64,000 nucleotides of DNA from Thereva unica. Taxonomy: Eukaryota; Arthropoda; Insecta; Diptera; Therevidae. Shown piece by piece: positions 22,483-34,350 of the stretch; position 1 is the first letter of the stretch, and each line of letters opens with the position of its first letter. Position numbers and translations under genes: made by a program. The stretch is from assembly GCA_949987705.1 (NCBI GenBank), contig OX465283.1, positions 4,816,207-4,880,206 of the forward strand, written 5' to 3'. Below the pieces are notes generated by a model. That model saw nothing but the letters and a program-made list of their open reading frames with translations, made no database searches and had not been told where the DNA came from.

Positions 22483-25040
22483 TGACTTATGTTTTCTTTC
22501 CGGCATTTTTCTGCTATGGCCTCTACCTTCAACGTCGTGATCACTTCACGACTCCATACTTTCTACTATTTTCTCATAGAATAATAATAATATTTATATT
22601 TAGTATTTATTCATAGACGACAACAAACTGTTTTCTATATTCGTATATTTCGCTACATTGGTCGATCTTTCGCTCGACGTTTGTCGAGCCCGTAGGTATC
22701 AAAGCGATGACATACCTCAATTTGAATTTGTTTAATAGAATTGTAAATTCACGTAAAGTGCTCGCAGTCGCAACGGTATTTAAACGTCATAAAACCTCAT
22801 TTTATCTATAAATAATTCTAGTTGTTTCCATCGATTCGCCGTGATTGAACCGTTAAGCACAAGTGCCGTCCATTGCATTTTAATTTTCATGTACAAATAT
22901 TGCGCAATCGGCACGAAAAAATCATGTACAAAATGGAAAAATCGTACGGCAGGTGCCACAATACCAAATTAGCATCAAATACCGCAGCGCGCACCGCATT
23001 TGGACACATAAAAGATATTTGAAATAGCTTTGAATTACCAATGGTGGTCAATTTACCAATCTCTCGAATTGCATCCTTTCCTCCCCGAAAATAGTGTAGA
23101 GGAATTCCAGCAGTCGTCACCTGTGCGCTCGCGCGCTGCAATTCAATATCCGTCAATCATCGAAAGGCAAATATTGCACCATATCAGCGCAGCGAAATTA
23201 TCGTGCTGCACATGCGCGCCCGATGTCAGTCAGGTGCTTTCGCCTGGTCGCCGCGCGTCTTGATTTTGATGCAATTAGTTCGCTGCGCGCGCGCACAGTT
23301 GAGGAGCGCGCAGGTTGCATAATAGTTTTAGTAGTAGTGCACGCCTCGTGCCCAGTTTGCTCAGCCAACCATAATCTCTGTGAAAGGTGCGCTTGCGCTT
23401 GCGCCAAGAGCAGCATTTTTCACGTTCTTCTACGGTTCTTCACACATACCATCAAGGCCAAAAATTTGCCAAGAAGATGGAGGAAACTACTAAGTAAAGG
23501 CACCTGTTTTTTCTTCACCAGGTGTGGAGAGGTGCTGTCGAGTCATAGTCGTTATAATAGAGCAGCGAAACTGTCCAGGATTTATTAATTCTATTTTTGT
23601 TTCGCTTTTGGGGGGCAGAATATGAAATATGAACTTTCTTTTTCCCTTTCGGCTGGACAATATGGATCAGCGGTCCGGGAAGCAAAACTTGTCTTTCTCG
23701 TTACACAATTTCGCACTTGCACAAAAGCCTGTCTTCGAGCTTCCTTACACACAAAACCAAAAAATTTCCGGTGCTTTGTCTTCGCGCCCAAATGAAGACG
23801 ACACGGCGGCGTCGACGACGTATGAAGAAACCATAAAGCCCAGCTTTTGATGAGTGCAGCGTCACTAAATCGGACCGCTTAATCTGCCAGATAAGTCCGT
23901 GGAGATGTTCAGCAAACAATAACCAAAGAGAAAGTGTTGCGCAACTCTCCCCATCTTCTTCTTACTTCTTCTGCTGCCCCGTTTGCGGACCGGCTAATAG
24001 CAATTAGCAGTGATCAACACTCAAAACGCGCTCCATTAATTTCGCCTGAGCCGATAGGACCGCTTCAACAATGCAGATCGGACTATGGTGGCTCAATTGG
24101 CTCAATTTTGAGCTATTCGCGCGCGCGCTTTCATCTGCGCCGTTTTCAGCTTTTTCACTCGTCGTCGTCGTCATCTTTTCTATTCTTCGCCGCAAAAGAC
24201 GGTTTGTTTTGGGAAAGAGAGTGATTACGATTGCTTAATTTTGAACTAAATTGGGCGAATTTCAATAGATCGGACAGCTTATCTTCGGGCATAGACCGGA
24301 GTGCGGTCTCACGCGGCGGGATATCGCCAGGTGCTTTGATGGGCCATCAACATTGAAACCAGCAATTTTGATGAACAAAGCCAGCCTCTGGCAGCGGATG
24401 TCGGGCTCCTAGGGAGAGAGAGGGCACCTCATTACTGCGGCATAAAACCATTTTGTGGAGAAGAGTGTTGTGTACTTTAGGGGGTATCGTTGCTAATTAA
24501 AAGCTTTATTTAAAGTGGTCAATTTGGGTGCGCGATGAGTTTTTCGGTTAATAATCAGGTAATTAGGTTGGTATGCGCAGCATCTAAGTGGGTTTTTAGG
24601 TGTTAAACGGTCGAAAGAATTCATTTCTTATTTATTGTATTTTCTAAGCATGCGCAGTGATTAAAAATCTTAAATTACAGCACATTAGCTAAGCAATCCG
24701 AGTGATATAATAATGCCAAAAACAAGGAGCTCCAAAAGCCGCCTCTTGAAAATGCCCGTTGAATCGACACTTTACAATTCAATCAAGAAAGAGTGCGTGC
24801 GCAAACGCGGATTAATCAATTGGCTATTTCGTAAGAGCTGCACAAACTTATTTAGGTATCCAGGTTTTTGCTGGTACAGGACATTGACGATGACGCAAGA
24901 GTAAATATATAAAAATCTCGTGTCACAGTGTTTGTTATCGAACTCCTTCCAAAAGGGCAACCGATTTTTATGAATTTTTTTGTGTATATTTGGTAGATCT
25001 GATAATAGGTCGTAGACTATTTTCTATACCCTCAACCAAT
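22483..25040. other. Single-copy-looking island, no gene identified
   Basis: Composition shifts to GC-richer sequence between about 23190 and 24200, with GCGC-rich words and a GTC triplet run near 24160. The open frames are short and overlap on both strands. No splice-bounded exon stands out. It may be host regulatory or untranslated sequence, but nothing shows this directly. Confidence 0.3.
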
Positions 25041-25340
25041 ATATCGTTAGATCCATGGCGGCCGCCTCAAGAGGACGGATTACGACTTTCTTCACAACCC
25101 CCTCGACATGGGTATCAAATGAAAGGGTATGATAAGTAGAATGTAATAAGCATTGTAGAATTTTCAATATATACTAGATCCATGGCGGCCATCTCAAGAC
25201 TCATGTACCCGTTCTTTGAGGCACTTCATCTTTGTAAATTTCATATTTCGAAAATTACCAAGTCAGTGGATGATTTTATTGGCTACTATTGGCTTATGGG
25301 TTCAACGAAGCGTACAGGGTCCCAGCTAGTACTCATGTAA
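25040..25340 (+). repeat. Dispersed/tandem repeat with TAGATCCATGGCGGCC word
   Basis: The word TAGATCCATGGCGGCC plus TCAAGA occurs at 25048-25072 and 25175-25199, a period of 127 bases. The end (25289-25332) is a diverged copy of the sequence at 11087-11132. It is probably satellite-like or part of an unclassified element. Confidence 0.5.
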
Positions 25341-25904
25341 ACGCGTAAACAGCAGCCCTATGCAAAATGAAGCTTGTTTTGACAGCTGTCAATATGTTTT
25401 GCTAATATTGAGATTGATGTAGTTTCGGCGGGTCATGATTGGGGGATGTCATTTGAAAAACGACTTTAAATACTGCCTGTCAGGTACCGAATCACATCTT
25501 CTATTTTAAACATCAAAATCTCTCCTAAGCCCTGTAAAAAAAGGTTTACAAATGTACGATGTCTTATCCGAACCGAAGCCGTGCAACTACAAAGAAAATA
25601 TTCTAACGTTTCTTTGACTTGTGGCAGCTGTGGAAAGGCTGTAGCCGTCTGTATTGTATGACATTGTCAATCTGGTCAAATGTCTTCGAATTGGCCAATA
25701 TTGTGGAGAAATGATCGATACGATTTTGGCGACGTCCTATCTAAATTCGGCAAGGTTTTGTGCTTTCCCAAGCCACGCTAAGACGATTTTTGAAGCACTA
25801 TCATAGACAAATAAGTTGTAGGTACTCGAAGTGGGGTCACATGTAGGACTTGCAGATCCCCCAGTTAAAGTTACGCCTAGGATGTTAAGAGATAGGTCAG
25901 CCGT
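25341..25904. other. Unassigned, probable LINE flank
   Basis: No clear motif. The downstream end runs into the minus-strand LINE copy and may be its degraded coding end. Confidence 0.25.
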
Positions 25905-26475
25905 TCACTGAGACATAAAGAAGTTGATACAGGTTTTATTAGAAATAAGACGGTTGGCGTTAAATTCAACTCGATTCGAGCGTGCTCAATCAAGATTCAA
26001 TTTGATATTCCAGTTGGTTGAATTGTACATCAGTTCACGATCATGTAGACAAGGTCTGGCACTTGATTGTCTTACATTGTCGAAGCAGTCGCGGAGAACC
26101 GTCATCAGCTGTGAAGTGAATACGAGAGGATTGAGAGCAGGTTTTTTATAAAGGAAAAGTAAAAGTGATAGAATTGACCCTTGAGGAACATCGCCCGAAA
26201 TGGTGTAAAGTTTGAATTCGACGCTATTCTATACAACCTTGATTGAACGGTCAGAAAGGAACTATATTCCCGTTCCATAGAACTAAGTCTATACCAATAG
26301 CTTGCAGTTTAGTCAAGGAGCAGAGTGCCATACTCTGTTAAAAGCCTTAGAAACATCTAAAGCAACCAGAGCAGACGCACCGAAGCGATTTATGTTTTGA
26401 TAGAGATATGAGGGCCGAACATGAACTAGCTTCCAAGAAATCAGATGTTTACCCAGGGCTTTGAGACACGTATAT
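25905..26475 (-). pseudogene. Poly-A LINE family, RT fragment
   Basis: Minus-strand sequence aligned by eye with the RT at 53.8-54.4 kb. Shared words include ttaaattcaac.cgatt, gtgatagaattgaccc, and tctgttaaaagcc.t. It spans the motifs around AGVPQGSIL and FADD but with frameshifts (for example AGVPQG is damaged at 26185-26200). It is a dead, diverged copy. Confidence 0.6.
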
Positions 26476-28125
26476 GTCACGAGTCATGAAGAAAACTTAC
26501 AAAAGACCAGAAATATTCAAAATCTCGCTTGTTAGCCTGTTGTCAAATGATGATGAAGTTACAAGAGTTTCTCAATTTAATATACGCGTACTCACGACGA
26601 ACGGACTCATTTGGTCTTTATAGACGGATTCTTTAGCTTTAATTGCGTTCATACATTTGCCATTAAATCATCTATTCCGCCCAGCACCGGGTCTTGGGTT
26701 TTTTGCGCCCGGTGCAGTATTCCATATTGTGCCCCCAGCAGAGACCTGTTCTCCGCAAATCTATAGACCATAATAAAAGTCCCTATGTCGTTCTCTAAGC
26801 CTTGGTCATTGAACTGCATGTATTAGTTTTCACGGTATAATCTTGCACAAAATAAAAACAATCCACCGGCTTTCTGGACAAAGAAAGCGCTTTCGACAAC
26901 TTCGGCCCTTTCAACAACTTCAGAACAGAGACTCTCGTCGAATTATTTATCTATAATAGTACGACTAGTATGAACTGCAAATCAAGAACTACGGCTAATA
27001 AAGGATAAGCGACGAAAACAGGCGAACGAAATGGACTTGTTTATCCACACCTTGAAAATGATAATGAAATAAAACACAAACACTCTGTGCAGTTCGTTTA
27101 AAATTGCGCCCGGTGCTAGTGCACCATTTGCACCTATGTGAAAGCACCCCCCCTGATTCCGCCAAGGCTTTACAGATTTGGTAGAGTGAGGAATGAGCAA
27201 ACGAATTCTCGTCCGTATGATTTTGATGACAAAGTTCACATTGGCACTACGGAAATTCAAGACCCAGCAGTGAATAGAAAGAACCGAATAAGACCCAAAC
27301 AACTAGCTAGTGCCAGATCGTTATTATAGTGAGGGGTGCATGATTTTTTACTTCATTTTTTGGCTTCTCAAGGGGTCGCAACACTAAAATGTTTGAGAAA
27401 CAATACTTTAGACTATAGAAAGAAAGAAAGGTAAAAGCTGTTTTGCAGCCTTCACACGCTCTTAGACTTTAATTTGAACTCGACATTTCGTTTCTACTTT
27501 TAATCCACCAAACAATGACAAACCGTTTCAATAGTTCAAAAAACGTTTCTACAAATTCTACTCCAGCCGCATTCATCTCGCAATTCTCTTCCTATTCTTT
27601 TGTCATACAAATATTCCGATACAAGACTGTGCATCTATAATCAGCGGTTATATAACGAAAGTATCAAAAATAGATGATCTCCCATAAATATTAAAAATCC
27701 CAAAAAAGTCTTCTGAGTTCTGTCGTTAAAGAAAAAACATTTGCATATTCTTGATATTAAAAGTTGGCCAAATCACTTTCAGATTCTAATAGAACGACCG
27801 AAATTCTGATAATGTTCGAACTGAACTGAAATAAGAATCAATTCCTGGGTTTGGACTATTTAAACCAGTTTAACGCCGAGTTTTTTGGGGGGTTTGGAGT
27901 GAGTAGTAATATTCGAGATTTATGCGATAAAATTTTTATCGGAATTTCTTCTTTTTTTTGGTAATAAAAAATTCTTTTCCTGTTTTTTAGTTATTTTTTT
28001 TTATTTTTTTTCTATTAACGAAATTGTACCCGCTACGAAACTTATTTTGGTTCACGATGTATTCTATTGATTCGGATGCTATCTGATCAGCTATCTGAAT
28101 CATAATATGTTATTCGTGTGTTATA
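26476..28125. other. Unassigned region
   Basis: No gene is identified. The words GCGCCCGGTGC (26704-26718) and GCGCCCGGTGCTAG (27103-27118) recur about 400 bases apart and may be the remains of an old DNA transposon. The rest is AT-rich with poly-T runs near 27950-28010. Confidence 0.25.
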
Positions 28126-28130
28126 TGGGT

Positions 28131-28200
28131 CTTGGAGAATAGGGGTTACACGCCCGACTACCATCTCAGAGGTCCGTGGTTCGATTCCACTCCGCAGCAG
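28131..28200 (+). mobile_element. tRNA-derived SINE copy 1
   Basis: Contains GGGGTTACACGCCCGACTAC, then CAGAGGTCCGTGGTTCGATTCC, which includes a pol III B box (GGTTCGATTCC). The same core occurs at 40.8 and 44.0 kb, each a little different. No acceptor stem can be formed, so it is not a tRNA gene. Confidence 0.6.
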
Positions 28201-28800
28201 GAGAATTTTTAATGTCGATCCAGCAGTTGTGCAAATTCTGCTTCTTGCTCGTTAGTGAGATATATGACTCGTTTCAGGAGGCATAACACTCCAGCGAGTT
28301 GTTTCTCGATGCCCCAATGCCAGAGCCGCGATAGTAATGGTTTGGGAATAGGTGGCTTCTGTAGGCTCAAGTTTAAACTAGTTTGGGAGAGCCTGGCATA
28401 AGATAGTGATGAGCTGGATATATTCGATCGAGTAGAGTTGTTTGTGTCTTGGGTCACCAAAACTTCGAAAGCAATGAAAGGGCAGTCATACCAGCCAGAC
28501 AGAGCGTTGTATTCTGTATTCATTGGTACGCGTTTCTGCTATTGAGGCACGTAACATTTTGATGAAGATGGCCCCAAACGATCGCACTACAGCCAGGAAA
28601 TTGTTCAGGAGCTATAGGAAGCATTTTAGGATACTGGTTAGCTTACGCGACTAGTTTTTAGGCAGGTTGCTGAGCTAACATCAAAATTATGATACGGCAG
28701 TGCAGGAAGGAGATTAGCATATTGCGAACGAAATGAACGCTACACTTTTGGCTACGTAAACATTTCATTATAAAGAATCTATCATCGCCTTTTGCGAGTC
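28201..28800. other. Unassigned; possible LINE flank
   Basis: A 104-codon minus frame at 28209-28523 has no recognisable domain. Nothing else is seen before the LINE copy that starts near 28801. Confidence 0.25.
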
Positions 28801-29778
28801 TGATCTGGTTCCTCTAGAGTTTTCCAAGGCCTTTGACCAACAATGGCACCAAACTCAATGCTATTGGTCTCAAATCTGTTCTCAAAAACTGGATTGACAG
28901 TTTTCTTTCTGGCCGTTCAATCAGGGAAGCATTGGATGGCGTCGAATCAAAACCGTGCACTATCTTAGCTGGTGTTCCCCAAGGATCAGTTCTACCACCC
29001 GTACTTTTTTTAAGTTTCATAAACGAACTATTTGACACCAAAATCTACTTCACAGCTTTGCTGATGACGATATTCTGCGTAATTTTTACACTTTCGACAA
29101 TACACATGCCAGACCTTATCTTTTTGATCGCGGGCTCATCTCCATCTCTATCACAATGAAATGGAACCTTGAACTTATTCTTCTCTGTGGCCACGAAAAT
29201 CGTGTCGAATACATTGCGTCAAAAACGAAGTACTGTCTCTTACTGGTAAAACCTGCACCGATCTACCTTTTGTCAATGTGAACCTAACGCTGAGACCTTC
29301 TCTTAGCGTCTTGGGTATAACTTTATCTGAGCATCTGCGATGAATTGATCACATATTTCAAATCGCTAAACAAGCCTTCCAATGCCTAGGATTTCTTAAG
29401 AAATGTAAATTTCTTCTTCAACCTATGAGTTCTGCCTCGCACCGAATATAACTCATTTATCTGGACTGGCGCCTCGAAACTTGCCTTAGTTTAACAGAAC
29501 AACGTGCAAAACCGCGGCAACCAAATCAACGAAGATGGCACTCATTTATAACTAGAGAAATTTGGCTAGGGAACAATCTCCTACAATTAGTATTTCCGAG
29601 TTCGTACAATATCTAAGAGTTCAATCGTAGAGTTCGTCGTCATCTGCTCCAACACCATCCAGACGATCTCCTCTATCGTTCAAACTAAGCTTACTATACT
29701 AGACATTGCACTATGATCTGAACGACATAACACACTAGTAATACAAAGGGTGAATCTTAAGCTTAGGTTAAAAAAAAT
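28801..29778 (+). pseudogene. Poly-A LINE family, 5'-truncated copy
   Basis: Plus-strand copy of the family seen on the minus strand elsewhere. At 28880-29040 it encodes WIDSFLSGRS, AGVPQGSVL and a FADD-region remnant. Pieces of the C-terminal domain follow to about 29690 (FLKKCKFLLQP; a WNNLP-like region). It ends in the family's 3' tail (aaagggtgaatcttaagcttagg) and an A run at 29770-29777. Several stops and frameshifts make it inactive. Copies at 41.4 and 52.9 kb have matching poly-T on the opposite strand. Confidence 0.7.
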
Positions 29779-29796
29779 CAAGGAGAATTAAAGTTC

Positions 29797-30164
29797 CAGG
29801 GTACCAAAATGCTTACTCATGAGGAACTTCCTCAATATAAAATCACTCTCACTTATGGAAAAGTTTTAACTTAGGCTTGCTCGCACTCATGAGTGAGGCT
29901 GTGTACATTGACTGCTATTTTGGCATAATTTTTGACACATTTCCGCACTTGCACACCTCAAGAGAATGGTCGCATAACTCCTTCCACCCAACCTCACTCC
30001 TTCCCAAGCCTCAAATCACACCGCAGGAAACTAAACCAAAGCCACAAAGACTGATCGACGAAAAAATTATTCACACACGAGTAAGCGCACTAGTAAACAA
30101 CTCTCTCTCGTGAGTGAGGAATGAGTTGAATGAGTCGCAGATGAGTGAGGATTTTCGTACCCTG
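29797..30164. mobile_element. 368-bp inverted-repeat element (MITE)
   Basis: Terminal repeats begin CAGGGTACCAAAATGCTTACTCATGAG on the left and, as reverse complement, CAGGGTACGAAAATCCTCACTCAT on the right. Subterminal CTCATGAGTGAG words repeat inside. CAGGG...CCCTG ends resemble hAT-type elements, but no clean 8-bp duplication is visible, so the superfamily is open. It sits 18 bases beyond the A tail of the LINE. Confidence 0.6.
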
Positions 30165-30429
30165 AGTTAAACTATACAAGAACTAATGACACTGACACTT
30201 TTCTGGAGATCTGAAACAATATATATGAAGCAATAAAAAGTAACTAGGAACATGTTCTAGGGTGCTTCGAAAGATAAATTCTCTACACTATGTATGCAGA
30301 AGTGAAAGCAAATAGTGCTTTCTGGAGAAGATACAATCCTGATCCAAACACCATAAACCCTAACTAACAGAATTCGATGGGTGGAAAATGTCCAAGGTAA
30401 GAGTGATAACAGCTCAGCAAACGTTATAA

Positions 30430-31125
30430 CGGACAAAAGGTTAGGTTAAGTTAGGTTAGATGTGGCTGAGCTGTAGGTTTAAGCTCATACACTTAGCCAA
30501 AAAGAATAGGCCCATTGTGATGACATAGTGATCCCACTTTAAACCTGCTGTTAAAGTATCGTTTCTTCGCTAAACCATCTCGTGGAAGTAATGAATCTTC
30601 TTAATTCCTGGATCCCACTCTTCGAGATTTCCGCAACCGTGCTTAAGAAGGGGTCACCAAATGTGGTTAGTCTTCTTGTGCTTAAGGCTGGGCAGTGACA
30701 GAGAAAATGTAACTAGTACACTTTCCTCCTCGTCCAGATTCTTACAGCTCCTGCAAAAATCGTAGGTCTCAAGACCTAAGCGGTTCGCATCCGTCCCTAT
30801 CAGACAGTGTTCGGTCAGCACTCCTCCTATAACTGAGAGGTCTTGTCTCCCGAGGCTCAGTGGTGAAGTGGTCCGCCTGAGATCATAAGAGGGCCACGTT
30901 AATTTGGCCAAAGTGGATTTATTAAGATCCCTCCAATGCTTTTTCGCTTGGTGCATTGTGTGCTGTTTGCATCGGAGTTTAAAGGTGGCCCAAGGTATAC
31001 CAACTCCTTCCTTTTCTGGAAGGGAAGTAGCGGTCGTGCCTTTCTTACCCAGTTCGTCTGCTTTACAATTTCCCTCTATATTTCGGTGGCCGGGCACCCA
31101 TACGAAAAGAGTCCTGTGGACAAAA
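30430..31125 (-). pseudogene. LINE RNase H and C-terminal fragment
   Basis: The minus frame 30654-31097 opens with PGHRNIEGNCKADELGKKGT, the last RNase H block of I/R1/Jockey-type LINEs. A cysteine-containing tail follows (YDFCRSCKNLDEEES). The upstream RT part is missing, cut near an inverted-repeat element at 31151. The 3' region includes a TTAGG-like run near 30437-30458 that is not telomeric. The copy is truncated and frameshifted near its end. Confidence 0.65.
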
Positions 31126-31150
31126 GGTTAGTCGAGAACAGATACACAAT

Positions 31151-31568
31151 CATTACGTTTACATGCTTACTTGAAGTATACTTGAAGTAGATTTCAAGTA
31201 ACTAAATATGCATGTAAACTCGTCCTGACTTCAAGTAAACTTGAGTCAAGTAAATCACAAAAATTTGTTTGATTGACTTGAAAAAGCTCATGTAAACGCT
31301 ACTTGAATACTTGAAATTTTTGCATGCGTATTTTTTCCTTGGAACAAGAAGAAGATAAAAGCTGTAGGGAATGTATACTTTTGATGCAATATTTTTAATG
31401 TTATTTATATTATAATTTGAAGATAGTTTCTGTTATAATATGAAAGGCCAAGTGTCAGTTCAAGTAAATTTCAAGACATTTTGAAGTCAAGTAAATGAAC
31501 CGAAAACGCAACTTGAGTTTCAAGTAAATTTCAAGTCAGGAACTCAAGTAAATCATGTAAACGTAATG
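31151..31568. mobile_element. 418-bp inverted-repeat element (MITE)
   Basis: Fifteen-base perfect ends CATTACGTTTACATG (31151-31165) and its reverse complement (31554-31568). The interior is built from many copies of TCAAGTAA/TTACTTGA on both strands. No clear target duplication is seen and no coding capacity. Confidence 0.65.
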
Positions 31569-32464
31569 ACTGCCTCCAAGAAAGGGATCTACTGATCGAG
31601 ACCAACGTTTGGGAAATTGGAAACATCAAGCCAGAGGCTGATCAATCTGGATGATGGACGATGTTTCTGGAATGCAATGTTAAACACAAGTTGTGGAACT
31701 GAGGTTAATGATACTCCCCAAGAATGGTAGATCACTTCTAGAGTACGACACGATCGTTTTATTTTCAAAACAATTGTTCCAACGAATGAAACAATTTGAA
31801 ATTTTTATCTACCCTAAACAAGTTCCAGAAAATATGAAATTTCATTAAGCACGAAACAAAATTTTGCTGACTTTGGACCACAAAACCGCCCAATAAAAAA
31901 AATCATCTAGAAAACAAAGTAGTAAAAGTCGCAATAAGTTAATACACGAAACTCTCGACCAAATATCCATCACACTAGTTTCTGCCGTTTTTTATCTTTT
32001 ATCTGTATCAAATTTCCTCTAAAACAGCATAAATTTCTATGATCTGGTTATTTCCATTTCATTAGCGATCATTCGGCTGAAAACGAGAACAAACCATGCT
32101 AAGTTTCGTTCGTGTCGTTTCTTAATTAATTTGTGGCCAAAGAGAATTTTAAATTTTTCTGGAAGATCAGAAAAAACCACTCGATAAATTTATTCAAAAA
32201 TCTGGACAAACACGATCGATTTAATTTTATGCGCCAGATTTCACAAAAGCCAGCAACGGACGGACAAAAAATGTGTACGACATTAGCATCTCGACGACAT
32301 AGATAGCACTCCGCACCGATCTTCACTTTTATCGTTATGGCTAGAGAGACGAGAGAGATGGGATTTCGAGGATCTAGAAAAGAATCTTTGACCCTAGATC
32401 GATCGGTGGTGATCGAGTATATATGTTGGAAGGCGTCACGCATAAAACTGTTTTTGGTACTTAC
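31569..32464 (-). other. Intron side of the host gene; no exon recognised
   Basis: Lies downstream of the strong donor at 32464 in the minus direction. No second exon is recognised in this stretch. The first 70 bases may belong to the LINE flank. Confidence 0.35.
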
Positions 32465-33540
32465 CGCCTCGTTTGACGTGGTATTGACTGCGTCCAGCAA
32501 ACAGGAGCCTGCAGGGACTGCTGCGAATTGCGACTGGATTTGTAGGATAACCCGTATTGCGATGGCCAGACTTGTAGGCTACCCTCGGCCGGGTAGAATG
32601 TGTATAAGCTATTGGTGGATGCCATTAGGCGACTGTTTTTAAGATCCGTTAAATTGCTAGTCCGTGAAAATTTGCTCGTCAAAGCATCTGATCGTAGGAG
32701 GGAATAATCTTGACTGAGGATGGTGCTATTGCCGAGATCCCGCTGTCTAATTGCATCAACGGAATGTGATCGTGCACTAGAACCGCCTCCGGCTGATAGT
32801 ACCGCTGCTGCGGCTGCTGATGCTGATGCTGAGCTAGCAGCATTAGATGACGCTGAAGGTAGCATAGTTGACGTTGAGACAACGGATGATCCGGTTCCTG
32901 TTGATGCACTGCCTGATGGTGTTATTGGCGGTGATGGGGCCCTCGTTTTAGATCTGCGATAACCACCACGATTATGCAATTGGTGGTGGCGATTCTGCTG
33001 ATAATACTGACGATGATTAGAGGCTCCACCAGCGTGATGACGATGATGCAGCTCAATATTAGCATGCTGTGTGGATGATGACGACGACGATGAAGATGAT
33101 GATGATGGCAACAGAGACGATGAGGACATTGCTGTTGATTGTGATCGTTGCGGTGGTCCAGCACGTGGTATAGATACTTTATTTGGCTCAATAACAACAA
33201 CCGAACGATCTTTAAGGCGGATCTCAGATTCTAATTCGCCTTGAAGGCAAATTATACTTGCCGGGCCGCTGTTGCTATTTAGTCCATGATGGTTCTGATC
33301 CATGCAGTTCATTATGTGACGTCGGGTAATCTGAGTATGTTGAACGCCATCACGATCGGTACGCTGCAGAATGTCAAACGCTGGCTCTGTTGTCACCGAT
33401 GATTGGGTAGATGTTGAACTGCCTGATAGAAGCTGCTCGGAGTCTGTTGATATGCGATCGGGATCACTTTCAAAACCTTCATCCAGTGATCTTGTCGGAC
33501 TTAGGATGGGCTTTGAATGCTGATCAATTTTCGTATCCAT
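32465..33540 (-). CDS. Host gene, first coding exon (disordered regulatory-type protein)
   Basis: From the ATG at 33540 (context TTTACAATGG) the frame runs 358 codons plus two bases to a strong donor, AGGCG|GTAAGT, at 32464. Without splicing it would stop one codon later. The protein starts MDTKIDQHSKPILSPTRSLD and continues with an acidic block (EGFESDPDRISTDSE). It is otherwise low-complexity: a 12-serine run near residue 150, a histidine/glutamine-rich stretch, PSPPITP, serine/alanine runs, then a more ordered C-end (NSLYTFYPAEGSLQVWPSQYG). This suits the disordered N-terminus of a signalling, cytoskeletal or RNA-regulatory protein. I do not recognise the gene. Codon use is even and there is no stop, unlike the transposon debris around it. 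The TTG-opened extension to 33570 is not used. Confidence 0.7.
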
Positions 33541-34350
33541 TGTAAATTTATTATGTTTATCACTTATCAATAATTCTCTTAGTACATCTCACAAAAAGCA
33601 CACAAGACCTCTAAAAAAATTTGTTACTGGCCTTTCTTCAATTTTTACTCAAAACAAGATCACCTTTCACATGTATATATATATGTATAAAAATTTATGA
33701 GCACAATCAAAAGGTTTTAGCAAAGTAGGGCACACGATCGGCGAATAGTTTCCTCGAGAGAAATGATTTGATCAACCACTTTCATTTTAAGTACGGTACA
33801 CCTTTGACGATCACCACCGATCAGCATGTACTTTTCGCCTGCAATAACAAACCATAAGCATCTACTACAAATCTTCTTCTTCTTCAGAACCGAAATAACC
33901 AAACTCCACAACAATAACAGAATAAATTCGGTTTTCTACTACGATCGGATCTTGTCGAAAAATACTAGCGATCAACACGCACTGAACACAATGCTAGCGA
34001 TGACTCGGATTCGGAGCGCTTTAAGTCTTATCCAAACGGCCGGTAAAATTACACTGACTGCACCTTCTCCGTTGGCTTAAGCAGGTACTCGGGCAAGACG
34101 TTAATTCCCAGGGCAAATACACACCGCGATCGCACACCGTAAACTATCCGCGTCGTCTTGGTCGTCGTCTTCACTGTGGTGGCTTTCTTTGCTAGTCAAC
34201 ACAGCAGTCGCGATCGGTGAGAGACCGCGCACGAATCACATGGGGCCCCAGTTTATCGCGGCGATGGTTTTTTCCCTCGATTTTTGATGGAAGCTGCTTT
34301 CATATTAGCTTTTAGAGCGTGCGCAGTGAATATTTTCGGTTAAAAGCGCC
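33541..34350 (-). promoter_or_regulatory. 5' UTR and upstream region of the host gene
   Basis: Upstream of the host exon in its own direction. No transposon sequence is seen here. GC content rises around 34080-34340, as expected near a promoter, but I cannot place a TATA box or start site. Confidence 0.35.

Noticed and set aside
26690..27120. hAT/ZMYM-type transposon based on the GCGCCCGGTGC words
   Set aside because: Two short matching words without clear ends or coding remains are not enough.
28131..28200. tRNA gene
   Set aside because: It has a B box but no pairing acceptor stem or anticodon arm, and sister copies share the same non-tRNA context.
30437..30458. TTAGG-like run resembling insect telomere repeats
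   Set aside because: Only two or three imperfect units, lying in the tail of a LINE fragment.
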